A stretch of 46,697 nt of DNA from an uncultured Flavonifractor sp. (GTDB lineage: Bacteria > Bacillota > Clostridia > Oscillospirales > Oscillospiraceae), in the NCBI GenBank assembly GCA_944385585.1, contig CALWXU010000004.1:1-46697 (forward strand), given 5' to 3'. The notes under the pieces were generated by a model. That model was not told the DNA's origin, did not search any database, and saw only the letters and a list, made by a program, of their open reading frames with translations. A program made the position numbers and the translations under genes. Positions 28,005 to 36,569 of the stretch are shown here, piece by piece (position 1 is the stretch's first letter; each line of letters begins with the position of its first letter).

Positions 28005-29579
28005 ATGAAACAGGATTCCGCGCCTTCTTCCGGGCTGAACCGGGCGAAACCCTATCAACTGGTACTGTTTCCCCTGAATAATGGCGCCACCAATGTCTAT
28101 TATGTGCTGATCCTGTCTTATGTGGCCACCTTCGGCAGTGCTGTGCTGGGCCTTGCTATCGCATTCGCCTCTATCATGGTGACGGCCATGCGGGTACTGG
28201 ACGCTGTCACAGATCCTATTATCGGTGCCTTGATGGACAAGACCAACGGAAAATTTGGCAAATTCCGTCCCTTCATGGTGAGCGGCAGCGTTATCATGGC
28301 GACATCCGTGATCTGCCTGTATGTGCTCACCCCCTTTGTGCCGACTAACATGATGTGGCTGCGATATGTGCTCTTTGTGGTATTCTACGCCATCTGGGCC
28401 ATCGGATACGCCTGTCAGACCTCAGTGACCCGGGCGGCCCAGTCGGTACTGACCAATGACCCTAAGCAGCGCCCCCTATTCACCGTGTTCAACACGGTGG
28501 GCTCCCTGCTGGGTATGGGCGTTATCCAGTTCCTTGGCCCCATCCTGGCAGGGGATGGGATGCTTGGTGACTATAACCAGACCTGGTTTGCCGTGATGAC
28601 CCCTATCGGGATTGTAGTCTCGGTGGTGCTCACCATCCTGGCCATCATTGGCATTTGGGAGAAGGACCAGCCCAAATACTTCGGTATCACAGGAGAGAAG
28701 ACTGAGAAGGTCAAGATCTCCGAGTACTGGGAGATCATCAAGCACAACAATCCCATTCAGCGCCTGATGGTGGCCGGCGCTGGATGCAAGCTGGCCCTAT
28801 CCATCGCCACCAATATGACGGTACTTATCATGCTCTACGGCTGTATGATGGGCAACTACGACAACCTGTACCTGCCCATGATGATCCTTGGCTATGTGTT
28901 TGCGGTTCCCTTCTTTCTGCTGACCGTACGTACCGCCCAGAAGAAAGGCCAGAAGGCATCTCTGGTACGTTATGTGGGCGTGGCATTGGTCTGCTACGTG
29001 GGTGTGCTGGTACTGCTGCTGCTGTGGAGGCAGGGGGATCCGGCCTTCAACTTCTCCATCTATGAGGGAACCCTATTCGGGCCGGACTTCAGAATCTCCA
29101 TCAACCTCTACACGGTGTTGTTCATCCTGTTCTTCGGCATCGGCTATGGAGCCTACTACGCCACGGCAGACATGCCCATACCCATGGTGGCCGACTGCGC
29201 CGACTACGAAACCTACCGCTCCGGCAAGTTTATTCCCGGCATCATGGGCACCCTCTTCGCCCTGGTGGATAAGCTGGTGTCGTCCCTGAGCGCCACGGTC
29301 GTTGGACTTGCGGTTGGCTTGATTGGGCTGGATGTGCTGCCTACGAAGAGCACGCCTTACGTGCCTGGTATGAATATTGTGGTCATCGTCCTGTTCTGTA
29401 TCATCCCCATGGCCGCCTGGCTGGCCACCCTGATTGCCATGCGGAAGTACACCCTCACCGGGGAGCGGATGCGGCAGATCCAGGCGGTGAACGCCGCCCG
29501 GAAAGAGGCGGTGGTGAAAGGCATGAGCCTGGAGGAGGCCATGCGCACCATCACCGACGAGACGGTGCTCAAATCATGA
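28005..29579 (+). CDS. GPH-family glycoside/hexuronide:cation symporter
   Basis: A 524-residue, 12-helix sodium- or proton-coupled sugar symporter of the MelB/UidB/YicJ family. Diagnostic stretches are DAVTDPIIGALMDKTNGKFGKFRPFM near residues 65-90, with the conserved Asp residues of the cation site, and ATADMPIPMVADCADYETYRSGKFIPGIMGTLF near 385-420. Between a GH2 enzyme and uxaC it probably imports glucuronides or glucuronate. A GAAGGAG ribosome site is about 11 bases upstream. Length is slightly above the usual 450-500, from the C-terminal tail. Confidence 0.92.
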   Translation: MKQDSAPSSGLNRAKPYQLVLFPLNNGATNVYYVLILSYVATFGSAVLGLAIAFASIMVTAMRVLDAVTDPIIGALMDKTNGKFGKFRPFMVSGSVIMATSVICLYVLTPFVPTNMMWLRYVLFVVFYAIWAIGYACQTSVTRAAQSVLTNDPKQRPLFTVFNTVGSLLGMGVIQFLGPILAGDGMLGDYNQTWFAVMTPIGIVVSVVLTILAIIGIWEKDQPKYFGITGEKTEKVKISEYWEIIKHNNPIQRLMVAGAGCKLALSIATNMTVLIMLYGCMMGNYDNLYLPMMILGYVFAVPFFLLTVRTAQKKGQKASLVRYVGVALVCYVGVLVLLLLWRQGDPAFNFSIYEGTLFGPDFRISINLYTVLFILFFGIGYGAYYATADMPIPMVADCADYETYRSGKFIPGIMGTLFALVDKLVSSLSATVVGLAVGLIGLDVLPTKSTPYVPGMNIVVIVLFCIIPMAAWLATLIAMRKYTLTGERMRQIQAVNAARKEAVVKGMSLEEAMRTITDETVLKS

Positions 29580-29674
29580 AGAATCAGCGGAATCTCTCTG
29601 GGAGCAGGCCAACAGGGTCTGCTCCCGAGGGACTGGCCGATACCGCAGAATCAAGGAGAAGGGAGGGGCCGGAT

Positions 29675-31081
29675 ATGAAAGGCTTTGTAGAGGATCCGGA
29701 TTTTCTTCTGGGCACGGGGACAGCCGTGGAGCTGTACCACGGCTGGGCGGAGCGGATGCCCATCGTGGATTACCACTGCCACATTGACCCCAGAGATATC
29801 TGGGAGGATCGGCGCTTTGAGGATCTCTCCCAGGTGTGGCTGGGGGGGGACCACTATAAGTGGCGGCTCATGCGCTCCAACGGCGTACCAGAGGAGTTCA
29901 TCACCGGCGAGCGAACGGGACGGGAAAAATTCCAGAAGTTTGCCGAGACGCTGCCCCGGGCCATTGGGAATCCGATGTATCACTGGTGCCACCTGGAGTT
30001 GAAGAACTACTTCGGCTACACGGGTGTCCTGAATGAGGAGACAGCGCAGCGGGTGTGGGATCTGTGCAGCGAAAAACTGCGTAGCGATCCGGGCATGAGC
30101 GCCCGGGGGCTGATTTGCGGCAGCAATGTAGCCATGGTGGGCACCACCGATGACCCATGCAGCGACCTGTCCTGGCATGAGAAGCTCTCAGCGGACGGGA
30201 GCTTTACGCCCAAGGTGCTGCCCAGCTTCCGGCCGGATCCTGCGGTGAATCTGCACAAGGCGGGCTTTGCCGGCTACCTCCGGAAGCTGGAGGAGACGGT
30301 GGGACGAGAGATCACCACGGTGGAGGACGTGCGGCAGGCCCTCAGCGCGCGCATCGCCTTTTTTGACGCCCACGGCTGCCGCTCAGCGGATCACGGCCTG
30401 GACTACGTGATGTTCCGGACGGCCAGCGACAAGGCGGCTACCGCCGCCCTGCGCAAGGCCAGGGCGGGAGAACCCCTGACCCGAGAGGAGGCAGAGGGAT
30501 ACCAGACTGCCCTGCTGCTTCACTGCGCCCGGGAGTATGCCCGGCTGGGGTGGGTCATGCAGCTCCACTTCAGCTGCATACGCAATCCCAATACACGGAT
30601 GCTGGAGATCCTGGGGCCGGACACCGGCTTTGACTGTATGGCCGTCACAGACAGCTGCTCCGCCACTTACCGCCTGCTGGACGCCCTCGAGCGGGAGGCC
30701 AGTCTGCCCAAGACGGTGCTGTACAGCCTCAATCCGGCGGATAACGCCTGGATCGACACCCTGCTGGGGGCCTTCCAGAGCCCGGAGATACCGGGGAAGC
30801 TCCAGCACGGCAGCGCCTGGTGGTTCAACGACCACAAGGCGGGGATGACCGAGCACCTGACCAGCCTGGCCAACCTGGGCGTGCTGGGGAACTTCATCGG
30901 TATGCTCACCGACAGCCGGAGCCTGTTGAGCTACGCCAGGCACGAATATTTCCGGCGGGTGCTCTGTGACCTGCTGGGCCGCTGGGTGGAGGAGGGGGAG
31001 TACCCCCGGGACATGGAAACCCTGGGCGGCCTGGTACAGGATATCTGCTGCCGCAACGCGAAGCGGTATTTCAACCTGTAA
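29675..31081 (+). CDS. uxaC: glucuronate/uronate isomerase
   Basis: A 468-residue enzyme converting D-glucuronate to D-fructuronate (and galacturonate to tagaturonate), first intracellular step of the island pathway. It is an amidohydrolase-superfamily member with the metal motif PIVDYHCHIDPRDIWEDRRF near residues 27-46. It also has the usual KWRLMRSNGVPE, GTTDDPCSDLSWH and the C-terminal GMLTDSRSLLSYARHEYFRR. Length equals the family norm. The start at 29675 has a GGGAGG site; the frame is open about 100 bases further upstream into the symporter end but without support. Stop is TAA. Confidence 0.96.
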   Translation: MKGFVEDPDFLLGTGTAVELYHGWAERMPIVDYHCHIDPRDIWEDRRFEDLSQVWLGGDHYKWRLMRSNGVPEEFITGERTGREKFQKFAETLPRAIGNPMYHWCHLELKNYFGYTGVLNEETAQRVWDLCSEKLRSDPGMSARGLICGSNVAMVGTTDDPCSDLSWHEKLSADGSFTPKVLPSFRPDPAVNLHKAGFAGYLRKLEETVGREITTVEDVRQALSARIAFFDAHGCRSADHGLDYVMFRTASDKAATAALRKARAGEPLTREEAEGYQTALLLHCAREYARLGWVMQLHFSCIRNPNTRMLEILGPDTGFDCMAVTDSCSATYRLLDALEREASLPKTVLYSLNPADNAWIDTLLGAFQSPEIPGKLQHGSAWWFNDHKAGMTEHLTSLANLGVLGNFIGMLTDSRSLLSYARHEYFRRVLCDLLGRWVEEGEYPRDMETLGGLVQDICCRNAKRYFNL

Positions 31082-31105
31082 TTTTTTGAAAAGGAGGAGA
31101 GCGGC

Positions 31106-32152
31106 ATGAAGCTCTCATTCCGCTGGTACGGAAAGAGCGACCCCATCCCGCTGGAGTATATCCGCCAGATCCCGGGCATGAGGAGCGTCGTCACCGCGGT
31201 GTATGACGTAAAGCCCGGAGAGGTGTGGCCCGAGGAGAGTCTGGCCGGGCTGAAGAAGGACTGTGAGGACAACGGCCTCATTTTCGACGTGGTGGAGTCC
31301 ATCCCGGTCCATGAGGACATCAAGCTGGGCCGGGGGGATGTGGAACGGCTGCTGGAGGTCTACTGCGAGAATATCCGCCGCTGCGCCAAGTACGGCGTGA
31401 AATGCGTGACCTACAACTTTATGCCCGTTTTTGACTGGACCCGGACCCAGCTGGACAAGAAAGGGGCCGACGGCTCCACCAGCCTGGTGATGTACTGGGA
31501 TCAGATGAAGGGCCTGGACCCCCTGAGGGACGACATCCACCTGCCGGGCTGGGATTCCGGCTATACTCAGGAGGAGGTGCGGGAGCTTATCTCCGCCTAC
31601 GGGGAGCTGGGAGAGGAGGGCCTGTGGTCTAACTTGGAGCGATTTTTGAAAAAAGTCATCCCGGTGGCCGAGGCGTGCGGCGTGAAAATGGCAATCCACC
31701 CCGACGATCCCCCGTATCCCATCTTCGGTCTGCCCCGCATCATCACCTGCGAGGCCAACCTGGATCGGTTTTTGAAGCTCATTGACAGCCCGGCCAACTG
31801 CCTGTGCCTGTGCACCGGCAGCCTGGGCTGCGCGAAGAGCAACGACGTGGTGGCAATGGTGCGCAAATACTCCGCCGTGGGCCGCATCGCCTTCATGCAC
31901 ATCCGCAATGTGAAGATCCTGGAGGACGGCTCCTTTGAAGAGCGGGCCCACCTGTCCTCCTGCGGCAGCCTGGACATGTACGAGATCGTGAAGGCCCTGG
32001 TGGAAACCGGGTTCGACGGCTATGTCCGCCCGGATCACGGCCGCATGATCTGGGGGGAGACCGGCAAGCCGGGGTACGGGCTGTACGACCGGGCCTTGGG
32101 CGCGGCCTACATCAACGGCCTGTTTGAGGCATGTGAAAAGGCAAACCGATAA
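31106..32152 (+). CDS. uxuA: mannonate dehydratase
   Basis: A 348-residue UxuA-type dehydratase turning D-mannonate into 2-keto-3-deoxygluconate with a divalent metal. Landmarks include the [20 protein letters not shown] start, [17 protein letters not shown] near residues 195-211, LCTGSLGC near 235, FMHIRNVK near 263, and the C-terminal [13 protein letters not shown], which supply metal and substrate ligands. Length is typical of the Firmicutes form. An AAGGAGGAG site precedes the ATG at 31106, 24 bases after uxaC. Confidence 0.96.
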   Translation: MKLSFRWYGKSDPIPLEYIRQIPGMRSVVTAVYDVKPGEVWPEESLAGLKKDCEDNGLIFDVVESIPVHEDIKLGRGDVERLLEVYCENIRRCAKYGVKCVTYNFMPVFDWTRTQLDKKGADGSTSLVMYWDQMKGLDPLRDDIHLPGWDSGYTQEEVRELISAYGELGEEGLWSNLERFLKKVIPVAEACGVKMAIHPDDPPYPIFGLPRIITCEANLDRFLKLIDSPANCLCLCTGSLGCAKSNDVVAMVRKYSAVGRIAFMHIRNVKILEDGSFEERAHLSSCGSLDMYEIVKALVETGFDGYVRPDHGRMIWGETGKPGYGLYDRALGAAYINGLFEACEKANR

Positions 32153-32179
32153 CCTTTTTTGAGAAAGGGGCTCTGAACA

Positions 32180-33025
32180 ATGATAGAACTTCCTCTGAGC
32201 GTAGACTTTACCGGCAAGGTTGTGGTGGTCACCGGCGCGGGCGGTGTGCTGTGCGGCGAGATGGCCCGGGCCTTTGCTCAGGCGGGGGCCAAGGTGGCCG
32301 CTCTGGATCTGAACGAGGAGGCGGTGAAGGAACTCTCCGGCACGTGCAGAGCCGAAGGCCTTGTCTGCGAGGGTTACAAGGCTGATGTACTGGATCCGGA
32401 GGCCCTGACTGAGGTTCACGCCCAGGTGTGCAAGGAGCTCGGGCCCTGTGACATCCTTATCAACGGCGCCGGCGGAAACAATCCACGGGCGACCACGGAC
32501 AATGAGTAGCAGCACGAGGCCAAGCCCGGCCAGAAGACCTTCTTTGACCTGGACGCCAGCGGAGTGGACTTTGTATTTAAACTGAACTTCCAGGGCGCCC
32601 TGCTGCCCACCCAGGCCTTTGCCAGGGATATGGTAGAACGGGGGAGCGGATGTATCCTGAACATCTCCTCTATGAACGCATACACCCCGCTGACCAAGAT
32701 CCCGGCCTATTCTGGCGCCAAGGCGGCCATCAGCAACTTCACCCAGTGGCTGGCTACCTACTTTGCCGGCACCGGCATCCGCTGCAACGCAATCGCTCCC
32801 GGCTTCCTAGTGTCTAACCAGAACCGGAAGCTCCTCTTCAATGAGGATGGCACCCCCACCCCCCGCACCGCCAAGATCCTGGCCGGTACCCCTATGGGCC
32901 GGTTTGTGGAGAGCAGCGAGCTGCTGGGCGGCGTGTTCTTTCTCTGCGACGACAGGGCGGCCAGCGCCATCACCGGCGTGGTTCTGCCCATCGACGCGGG
33001 CTTTGCCGCCTATTCCGGCGTATAA
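32180..33025 (+). pseudogene. uxuB: SDR-type D-mannonate oxidoreductase (fructuronate reductase), interrupted by one TAG
   Basis: A short-chain dehydrogenase of 281 codons, the usual size, linking UxaC to UxuA by reducing fructuronate to mannonate. The cofactor motif TGAGGVLCGE lies near residues 18-27, the NGAGGNNP motif near 95-102, Ser163/Ser164, and Tyr177-x3-Lys181 (YSGAK). Codon 110 is TAG (32507-32509), between DNE and QHEAKPGQ, with the frame fully conserved on both sides. Termination there would remove the whole active site, so this gene is dead unless TAG is read through. In relatives this spot is usually Tyr or another aromatic, which I recall only loosely. No in-frame restart with a ribosome site is evident. 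Confidence 0.88.
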
Positions 33026-33027
33026 CC

Positions 33028-33993
33028 ATGGGCAAGCGCATTCTGACCGTCGGCGAGCCCATGGGCCTGCTCATCGCCCAGGAAGAGGGCGGATTGGACG
33101 TGGTCAAGCACTTTACTTCCGCCATCGCCGGGGCGGAATTTAACGTGGCCGTGGGCCTCACACGTTTGGGTCATACAGTGGGCTATCTCACCCGGGTGGG
33201 AAGAGATCCTTTTGGTCGGCAAATATGCCGTTATATGGAGGAGATTGGACTGGGCACCGCTCTTGTACAAGTGGATCAGAGCCGGCGCACCGGGTTCATG
33301 CTCCAGAGCAGAACCAGCCGGGGTGATCCGGACATTTACTACTTCCGCGCCGGTTCCGCAGCCAGCGCGCTGAGTCCGGCGGATGTGGCTGGGCTTGACC
33401 CGCGGGAGTGGGACGCAGTGCATCTGACTGGCATCCTGCCTGCCATCTCCCCTACAGCACTGGCGGCAAGCTACATGCTGGCAAACGAGGCCCGAAGAGT
33501 GGGGGTTCCGGTCTTTTTTGACCCGAATCTGCGGCCCCAGCTCTGGCCCTGCCGAGCGTCCATGGTGGCCGAAGTCAACGCCCTGGCAGCTCTGGCTGAC
33601 TACGTCATGCCAGGGGTGGGAGAGGGGGAGATCCTCTGCGGCTCCAGGGATCCTGGAGAGATTGGCCGGTTCTACCTGGAGCGGGGCGCCCGGGCGGTTA
33701 TCGTCAAGACGGGAGTGAATGGGGCAGAGACCTTCACCGGGGCCGGCTCCTTCCGTACCCCGGCGTACCGGGTGGAAAAGATCGTGGATACAGTAGGGGC
33801 TGGGGACGGTTTTGCGGTGGGAGTGGAGAGTGCTCTGATGGAGGGCTTGTCGTTGGAACAGGCTGTGGAACGGGGCAGCGCCATTGGTGCCATCCAAATC
33901 ACATATGCCAGTGACAATGAGGGCCTCCCCACCCGGGATGAGCTGGAGCAGTTCATGGCCCGGACGCCTCGATACGACAAGGCTGACAGGTGA
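33028..33993 (+). CDS. kdgK: PfkB-family sugar kinase, probable KDG kinase
   Basis: A 321-residue ribokinase/PfkB kinase. GAEFNVAVGLTRLGH near residues 34-48 is the first PfkB signature, FFDPNLRPQLWP near 170 is typical of 2-keto-3-deoxygluconate kinases, and DTVGAGDGFAVG near 256 holds the catalytic Asp and anion hole. It would phosphorylate KDG to KDPG. It begins two bases after the uxuB stop and has no strong ribosome site of its own, so it may depend on translation of the interrupted upstream gene. A second kinase of the same family lies at 35024. Confidence 0.88.
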   Translation: MGKRILTVGEPMGLLIAQEEGGLDVVKHFTSAIAGAEFNVAVGLTRLGHTVGYLTRVGRDPFGRQICRYMEEIGLGTALVQVDQSRRTGFMLQSRTSRGDPDIYYFRAGSAASALSPADVAGLDPREWDAVHLTGILPAISPTALAASYMLANEARRVGVPVFFDPNLRPQLWPCRASMVAEVNALAALADYVMPGVGEGEILCGSRDPGEIGRFYLERGARAVIVKTGVNGAETFTGAGSFRTPAYRVEKIVDTVGAGDGFAVGVESALMEGLSLEQAVERGSAIGAIQITYASDNEGLPTRDELEQFMARTPRYDKADR

Positions 33994-34018
33994 AACAAAC
34001 AAATAGAGGGAATGAATC

Positions 34019-34981
34019 ATGAATCAGATCATTGAACAGATCTCGCGCATCGGTATTGTGCCGGTCATCGCTATTGATGAAGCGGAGATGGCAGTTCCCC
34101 TGGCCAGGGCGCTGGTGGCAGGCGGCCTGCCTGCCGCCGAGGTGACTTTCCGCACCGCCGCAGGGGAGGAGGCCATCCGCCGCATTGCTACTGAGGTACC
34201 AGAAATGCTGGTGGGTGCCGGTACCGTTCTGACCACAGGCCAGGCCGACCGTGCGATTGCTGCGGGGGCACAGTTCATCGTCAGCCCGGGTTTCAACCCC
34301 GCTGTCACCCGCTATGTCATTGACAAAGGCGTTCCCATGATGCCTGGAACCGCCAGTCCCGGCGAGATGGAACAGGCCATGAGCATGGGGCTGGATGTGG
34401 TGAAGTTTTTTCCCGCAGAGCAGAACGGCGGCGTGGCAAAGCTGAAAGCCCTGGCCGGCCCCTATACCAATCTGCGCTGGATGCCAACCGGAGGCGTGAA
34501 TACCAAGAACCTGATGGACTACCTGAGCTTTGATAAAATCGTGGCCTGCGGCGGCACCTGGATGGTTAAAAAGGATCTGATCCAGGGTGAGCGGTGGGAC
34601 GAGATCACCCGCATCTGCCGGGAGGCGGTCCAGACAATGCTGGGCTTTGAGTTGCAACACGTGGGCATCAACTGCGATAACGAGGCCGAGGCAGAAAAGA
34701 CCGCCAGAACCTTCTGCGCGCTTTTCCAGCTGCCCTATAAGCTGGGCAGCTCCTCTGCCTTTGCCGGCAGCGTCGTGGAGTGCATGAAGCATCCCTGCCC
34801 AGGGAAGCACGGACACATTGCCATCGGCACCAACAGTGTGGACCGGGCCATCTACCACCTAAGCCTCCAGGGCGTGACCTTTGATGAGTCCACCCGTAAG
34901 ACCGATGGAGCGGGTAGAACCAGGGCCATCTATCTGGACGGTGAGGTGGGCGACTTTGCTCTAGAGTTGATACAAAAATAA
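34019..34981 (+). CDS. KDPG/KHG aldolase fused to a VOC-like domain
   Basis: A 320-residue two-domain protein. Residues 1-205 are a class I KDPG/KHG aldolase that splits KDPG into pyruvate and glyceraldehyde 3-phosphate: Glu41 in AEVTFRT, Lys129 in VVKFFPAE (Schiff base), and GAGTVLT and PTGGVN phosphate loops. Residues about 208-320 form a glyoxalase/VOC-like domain (FELQHVGINCDNEAEAE, GKHGHIAIGTNSVDRA, GDFALELIQK) with a possible metal-binding His214. Such fusions occur in Firmicutes; the role of the added domain is not established as far as I know. AGAGGGAATG-type ribosome site upstream. Confidence 0.9.
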   Translation: MNQIIEQISRIGIVPVIAIDEAEMAVPLARALVAGGLPAAEVTFRTAAGEEAIRRIATEVPEMLVGAGTVLTTGQADRAIAAGAQFIVSPGFNPAVTRYVIDKGVPMMPGTASPGEMEQAMSMGLDVVKFFPAEQNGGVAKLKALAGPYTNLRWMPTGGVNTKNLMDYLSFDKIVACGGTWMVKKDLIQGERWDEITRICREAVQTMLGFELQHVGINCDNEAEAEKTARTFCALFQLPYKLGSSSAFAGSVVECMKHPCPGKHGHIAIGTNSVDRAIYHLSLQGVTFDESTRKTDGAGRTRAIYLDGEVGDFALELIQK

Positions 34982-35023
34982 ATGTCAAACGGCAGAAATA
35001 TAGATTGATCAGGAGAAATGATT

Positions 35024-36052
35024 ATGGCTAGAGTCGTCACCTTCGGCGAGCTTATGGTTCGCTTACAACCCTATCACTACGAGCGATTTGTCCAAACCGA
35101 CCGCCTGGAGTTTACATTCGGCGGAGGAGAGGCCAACGTAGCTGTCTCCCTGGCCAACTACGGAGTGGATGCGGCCTATGTCACCAAACTTCCCACCCAC
35201 GTGATCGGCCAGGCGGCGGTTAACTCTTTGCGCAGGTACGGTGTGGATACCTCCATGATTGTCCGCGGCGGAGAGCGGGTGGGTATCTACTACAACGAGA
35301 AGGGCGCATCCCAGCGTGGTAGCATTTGCATCTACGACCGAGCCCACTCCGCCATCCAGGAGTCCCAGCCCTCTGACTTCGACTGGGACAAGATCTTTGA
35401 GGGCGCGGAGTGGTTCCACTTTACCGGCATCACCCCGGCCCTGGGGCCCAATCTGGTGGAGACCTGCCGTCAGGCCTGTAAGGTCGCCAAGGCCCGAGGG
35501 ATCAAGATCTCCTGTGACCTGAACTATCGTGGCAAGCTATGGACCCGCCAGCAGGCCAAAGAGGCCATGACTGATTTGTGCCAGTATGTGGACGTGTGTA
35601 TCTCCAATGAGGAGGACGCCAAGGACGTATTCGGCATCGAGGCCGAACGCACCGATATCACCGCTGGCACGTTGAATCATGAGGGCTATAAGTCCGTAGT
35701 TAAACAGCTGGCTGATAAATTCGGCTTTGAAAAGGTTGCTATTACTTTGCGGGAGTCCCACTCTGCCTCGGACAACGGCTGGAGCGCCATGCTCTATGAT
35801 GTGTCCGGTGATGAGTACTGCTTCTCCAAGAAGTACGACCTGCACATCGTGGATCGAGTGGGCGGCGGAGACAGCTTCGGCGGCGGGCTGATCTATGCCC
35901 TGCTCAATGGCAAGTCCACCCAAGAGGCGGTAGAGTTTGCCGTGGCGGCCTCCGCCTTAAAGCACGCGATTGAGGGCGACTACAACATGGTCACTGTGGC
36001 CGAAGTGGAGAAGCTGGCTGGTGGTGACGGATCTGGCCGCATCCAGCGCTAA
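35024..36052 (+). CDS. kdgK: 2-dehydro-3-deoxygluconokinase (second PfkB kinase)
   Basis: A 342-residue PfkB kinase of the longer KDG-kinase type: GELMVRLQP at the N-terminus, FTFGGGEANVAVSLANYG near 30-47, CDLNYRGKLWTRQQA near 167-181, and DRVGGGDSFGGGLIYALL near 282-299 with the catalytic Asp. The ATG at 35024 is chosen over 35018 because AGGAGA lies 7 bases before it but only 1 base before the other. The presence of two KDG-kinase-like genes may mean different substrates or a redundant copy. Last gene of the operon. Confidence 0.9.
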   Translation: MARVVTFGELMVRLQPYHYERFVQTDRLEFTFGGGEANVAVSLANYGVDAAYVTKLPTHVIGQAAVNSLRRYGVDTSMIVRGGERVGIYYNEKGASQRGSICIYDRAHSAIQESQPSDFDWDKIFEGAEWFHFTGITPALGPNLVETCRQACKVAKARGIKISCDLNYRGKLWTRQQAKEAMTDLCQYVDVCISNEEDAKDVFGIEAERTDITAGTLNHEGYKSVVKQLADKFGFEKVAITLRESHSASDNGWSAMLYDVSGDEYCFSKKYDLHIVDRVGGGDSFGGGLIYALLNGKSTQEAVEFAVAASALKHAIEGDYNMVTVAEVEKLAGGDGSGRIQR

Positions 36053-36150
36053 ACTGCCAGATGGGCTGACTGTGTATGCTCCACAATTCAATTCGTTCTC
36101 TACAGTGAGAATCTTCTGCTCTAATATATTTTCATACGCAGACAAGGGGG

Positions 36151-36174
36151 AGCCCCGCCGGTACCGACGGGGCT
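36151..36174 (+). terminator. terminator after the hexuronate operon
   Basis: Inverted repeat AGCCCCG...CGGGGCT with an inner CGGTACCG, then CTTCTCC, about 100 bases past the last kinase stop. The T-run is poor, so termination may be partial. Confidence 0.55.
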
Positions 36175-36247
36175 TCTCCAATTAGCGTCCACACGGCCGT
36201 TCCTTGTTTATTGCGGCGCAGTTTTTGCGCTGCCCGCATCATTTTGA

Positions 36248-36276
36248 TTGACGAAAAGAGATAAGACCGCTATAAT
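36248..36276 (+). promoter_or_regulatory. orphan promoter in the right island end
   Basis: TTGACG (36248-36253), a 17-nt spacer and TATAAT (36271-36276). Nothing convincing is encoded downstream: the longest local frame is about 30 codons with no ribosome site. Transcription would run across the right att repeat to the strong terminator at 36570-36603, giving an RNA of about 310 nt. The 36053-36522 gap otherwise holds the operon terminator and the GACCACAT repeat. It is probably the relic of a lost island gene, or a small RNA. Confidence 0.5.
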
Positions 36277-36389
36277 AATGAACAAATGACGTGATGAAAT
36301 GATAATTGCTCTATTGGGCCTGACTTGGGCAGATCCAGTTATTCCGTTCACCCGGTCACAATCGAAGTGCCTGCCTTCTCGGCTGGTTT

Positions 36390-36409
36390 GACCACATAGT
36401 TAGCCACAG
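36390..36409 (+). repeat. island-end repeat, right copy
   Basis: GACCACAT-N4-AGCCACAG, matching 23391-23410 in the same orientation, 16 of 20 bases with all differences in the central four. It lies 113 bases inside the right att repeat; the left copy lies 88 bases inside its att repeat. Confidence 0.45.
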
Positions 36410-36522
36410 CCGGCGGCGGAACAGGCGGAAACCTTGCATTCAAAGAGTGACGGAAAGTATGCGGAATAGAGCAGATAGGCCTATAAATCACTAAAATAGA
36501 TTAGAAAAAATTCGGTGCTGGC

Positions 36523-36568
36523 CTTGACGTGCGGGAGGTCACAGGTTCAAGTCCTGTATCGTCCACCA
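36523..36568 (+). repeat. island attachment repeat, distal side (attR, displaced tRNA-Val 3' end)
   Basis: The original 3' half of tRNA-Val cut off by the island, from the anticodon loop to CCA, with T stem ACAGG/CCTGT. There is no 5' half here, so it is not a tRNA gene. The tRNA's original terminator follows at once. Confidence 0.9.
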
Positions 36569-36569
36569 T

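Larger units (their letters stand above)
23257..36568. mobile_element. tRNA-Val genomic island carrying glucuronide catabolism
   Basis: A 13.3-kb segment bounded by direct copies of the tRNA-Val 3' half (23257-23302 and 36523-36568). It has a tyrosine integrase next to the tRNA end, lower GC than both flanks and a self-contained catabolic cargo. This is the standard architecture of a tRNA-integrated island. It has no conjugation, phage structural or clear excisionase genes, and its integrase is truncated, so it is probably no longer mobile by itself. Cargo genes all read away from the integrase. Confidence 0.9.

Noticed and set aside
36283-36420. A roughly 30-codon frame (MIIALLGLTWADPVIP...) after the orphan promoter
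   Set aside because: No ribosome site, no recognisable family and too short to support.
23303-36522. An amber-suppressor tRNA or pyrrolysine genes inside the island
   Set aside because: I found no cloverleaf with a CTA anticodon and no pyl genes in the window; any suppressor would have to be elsewhere.
36523-36568. A second tRNA gene at the right island end
   Set aside because: Only the 3' half is present; there is no acceptor 5' strand or D arm upstream.
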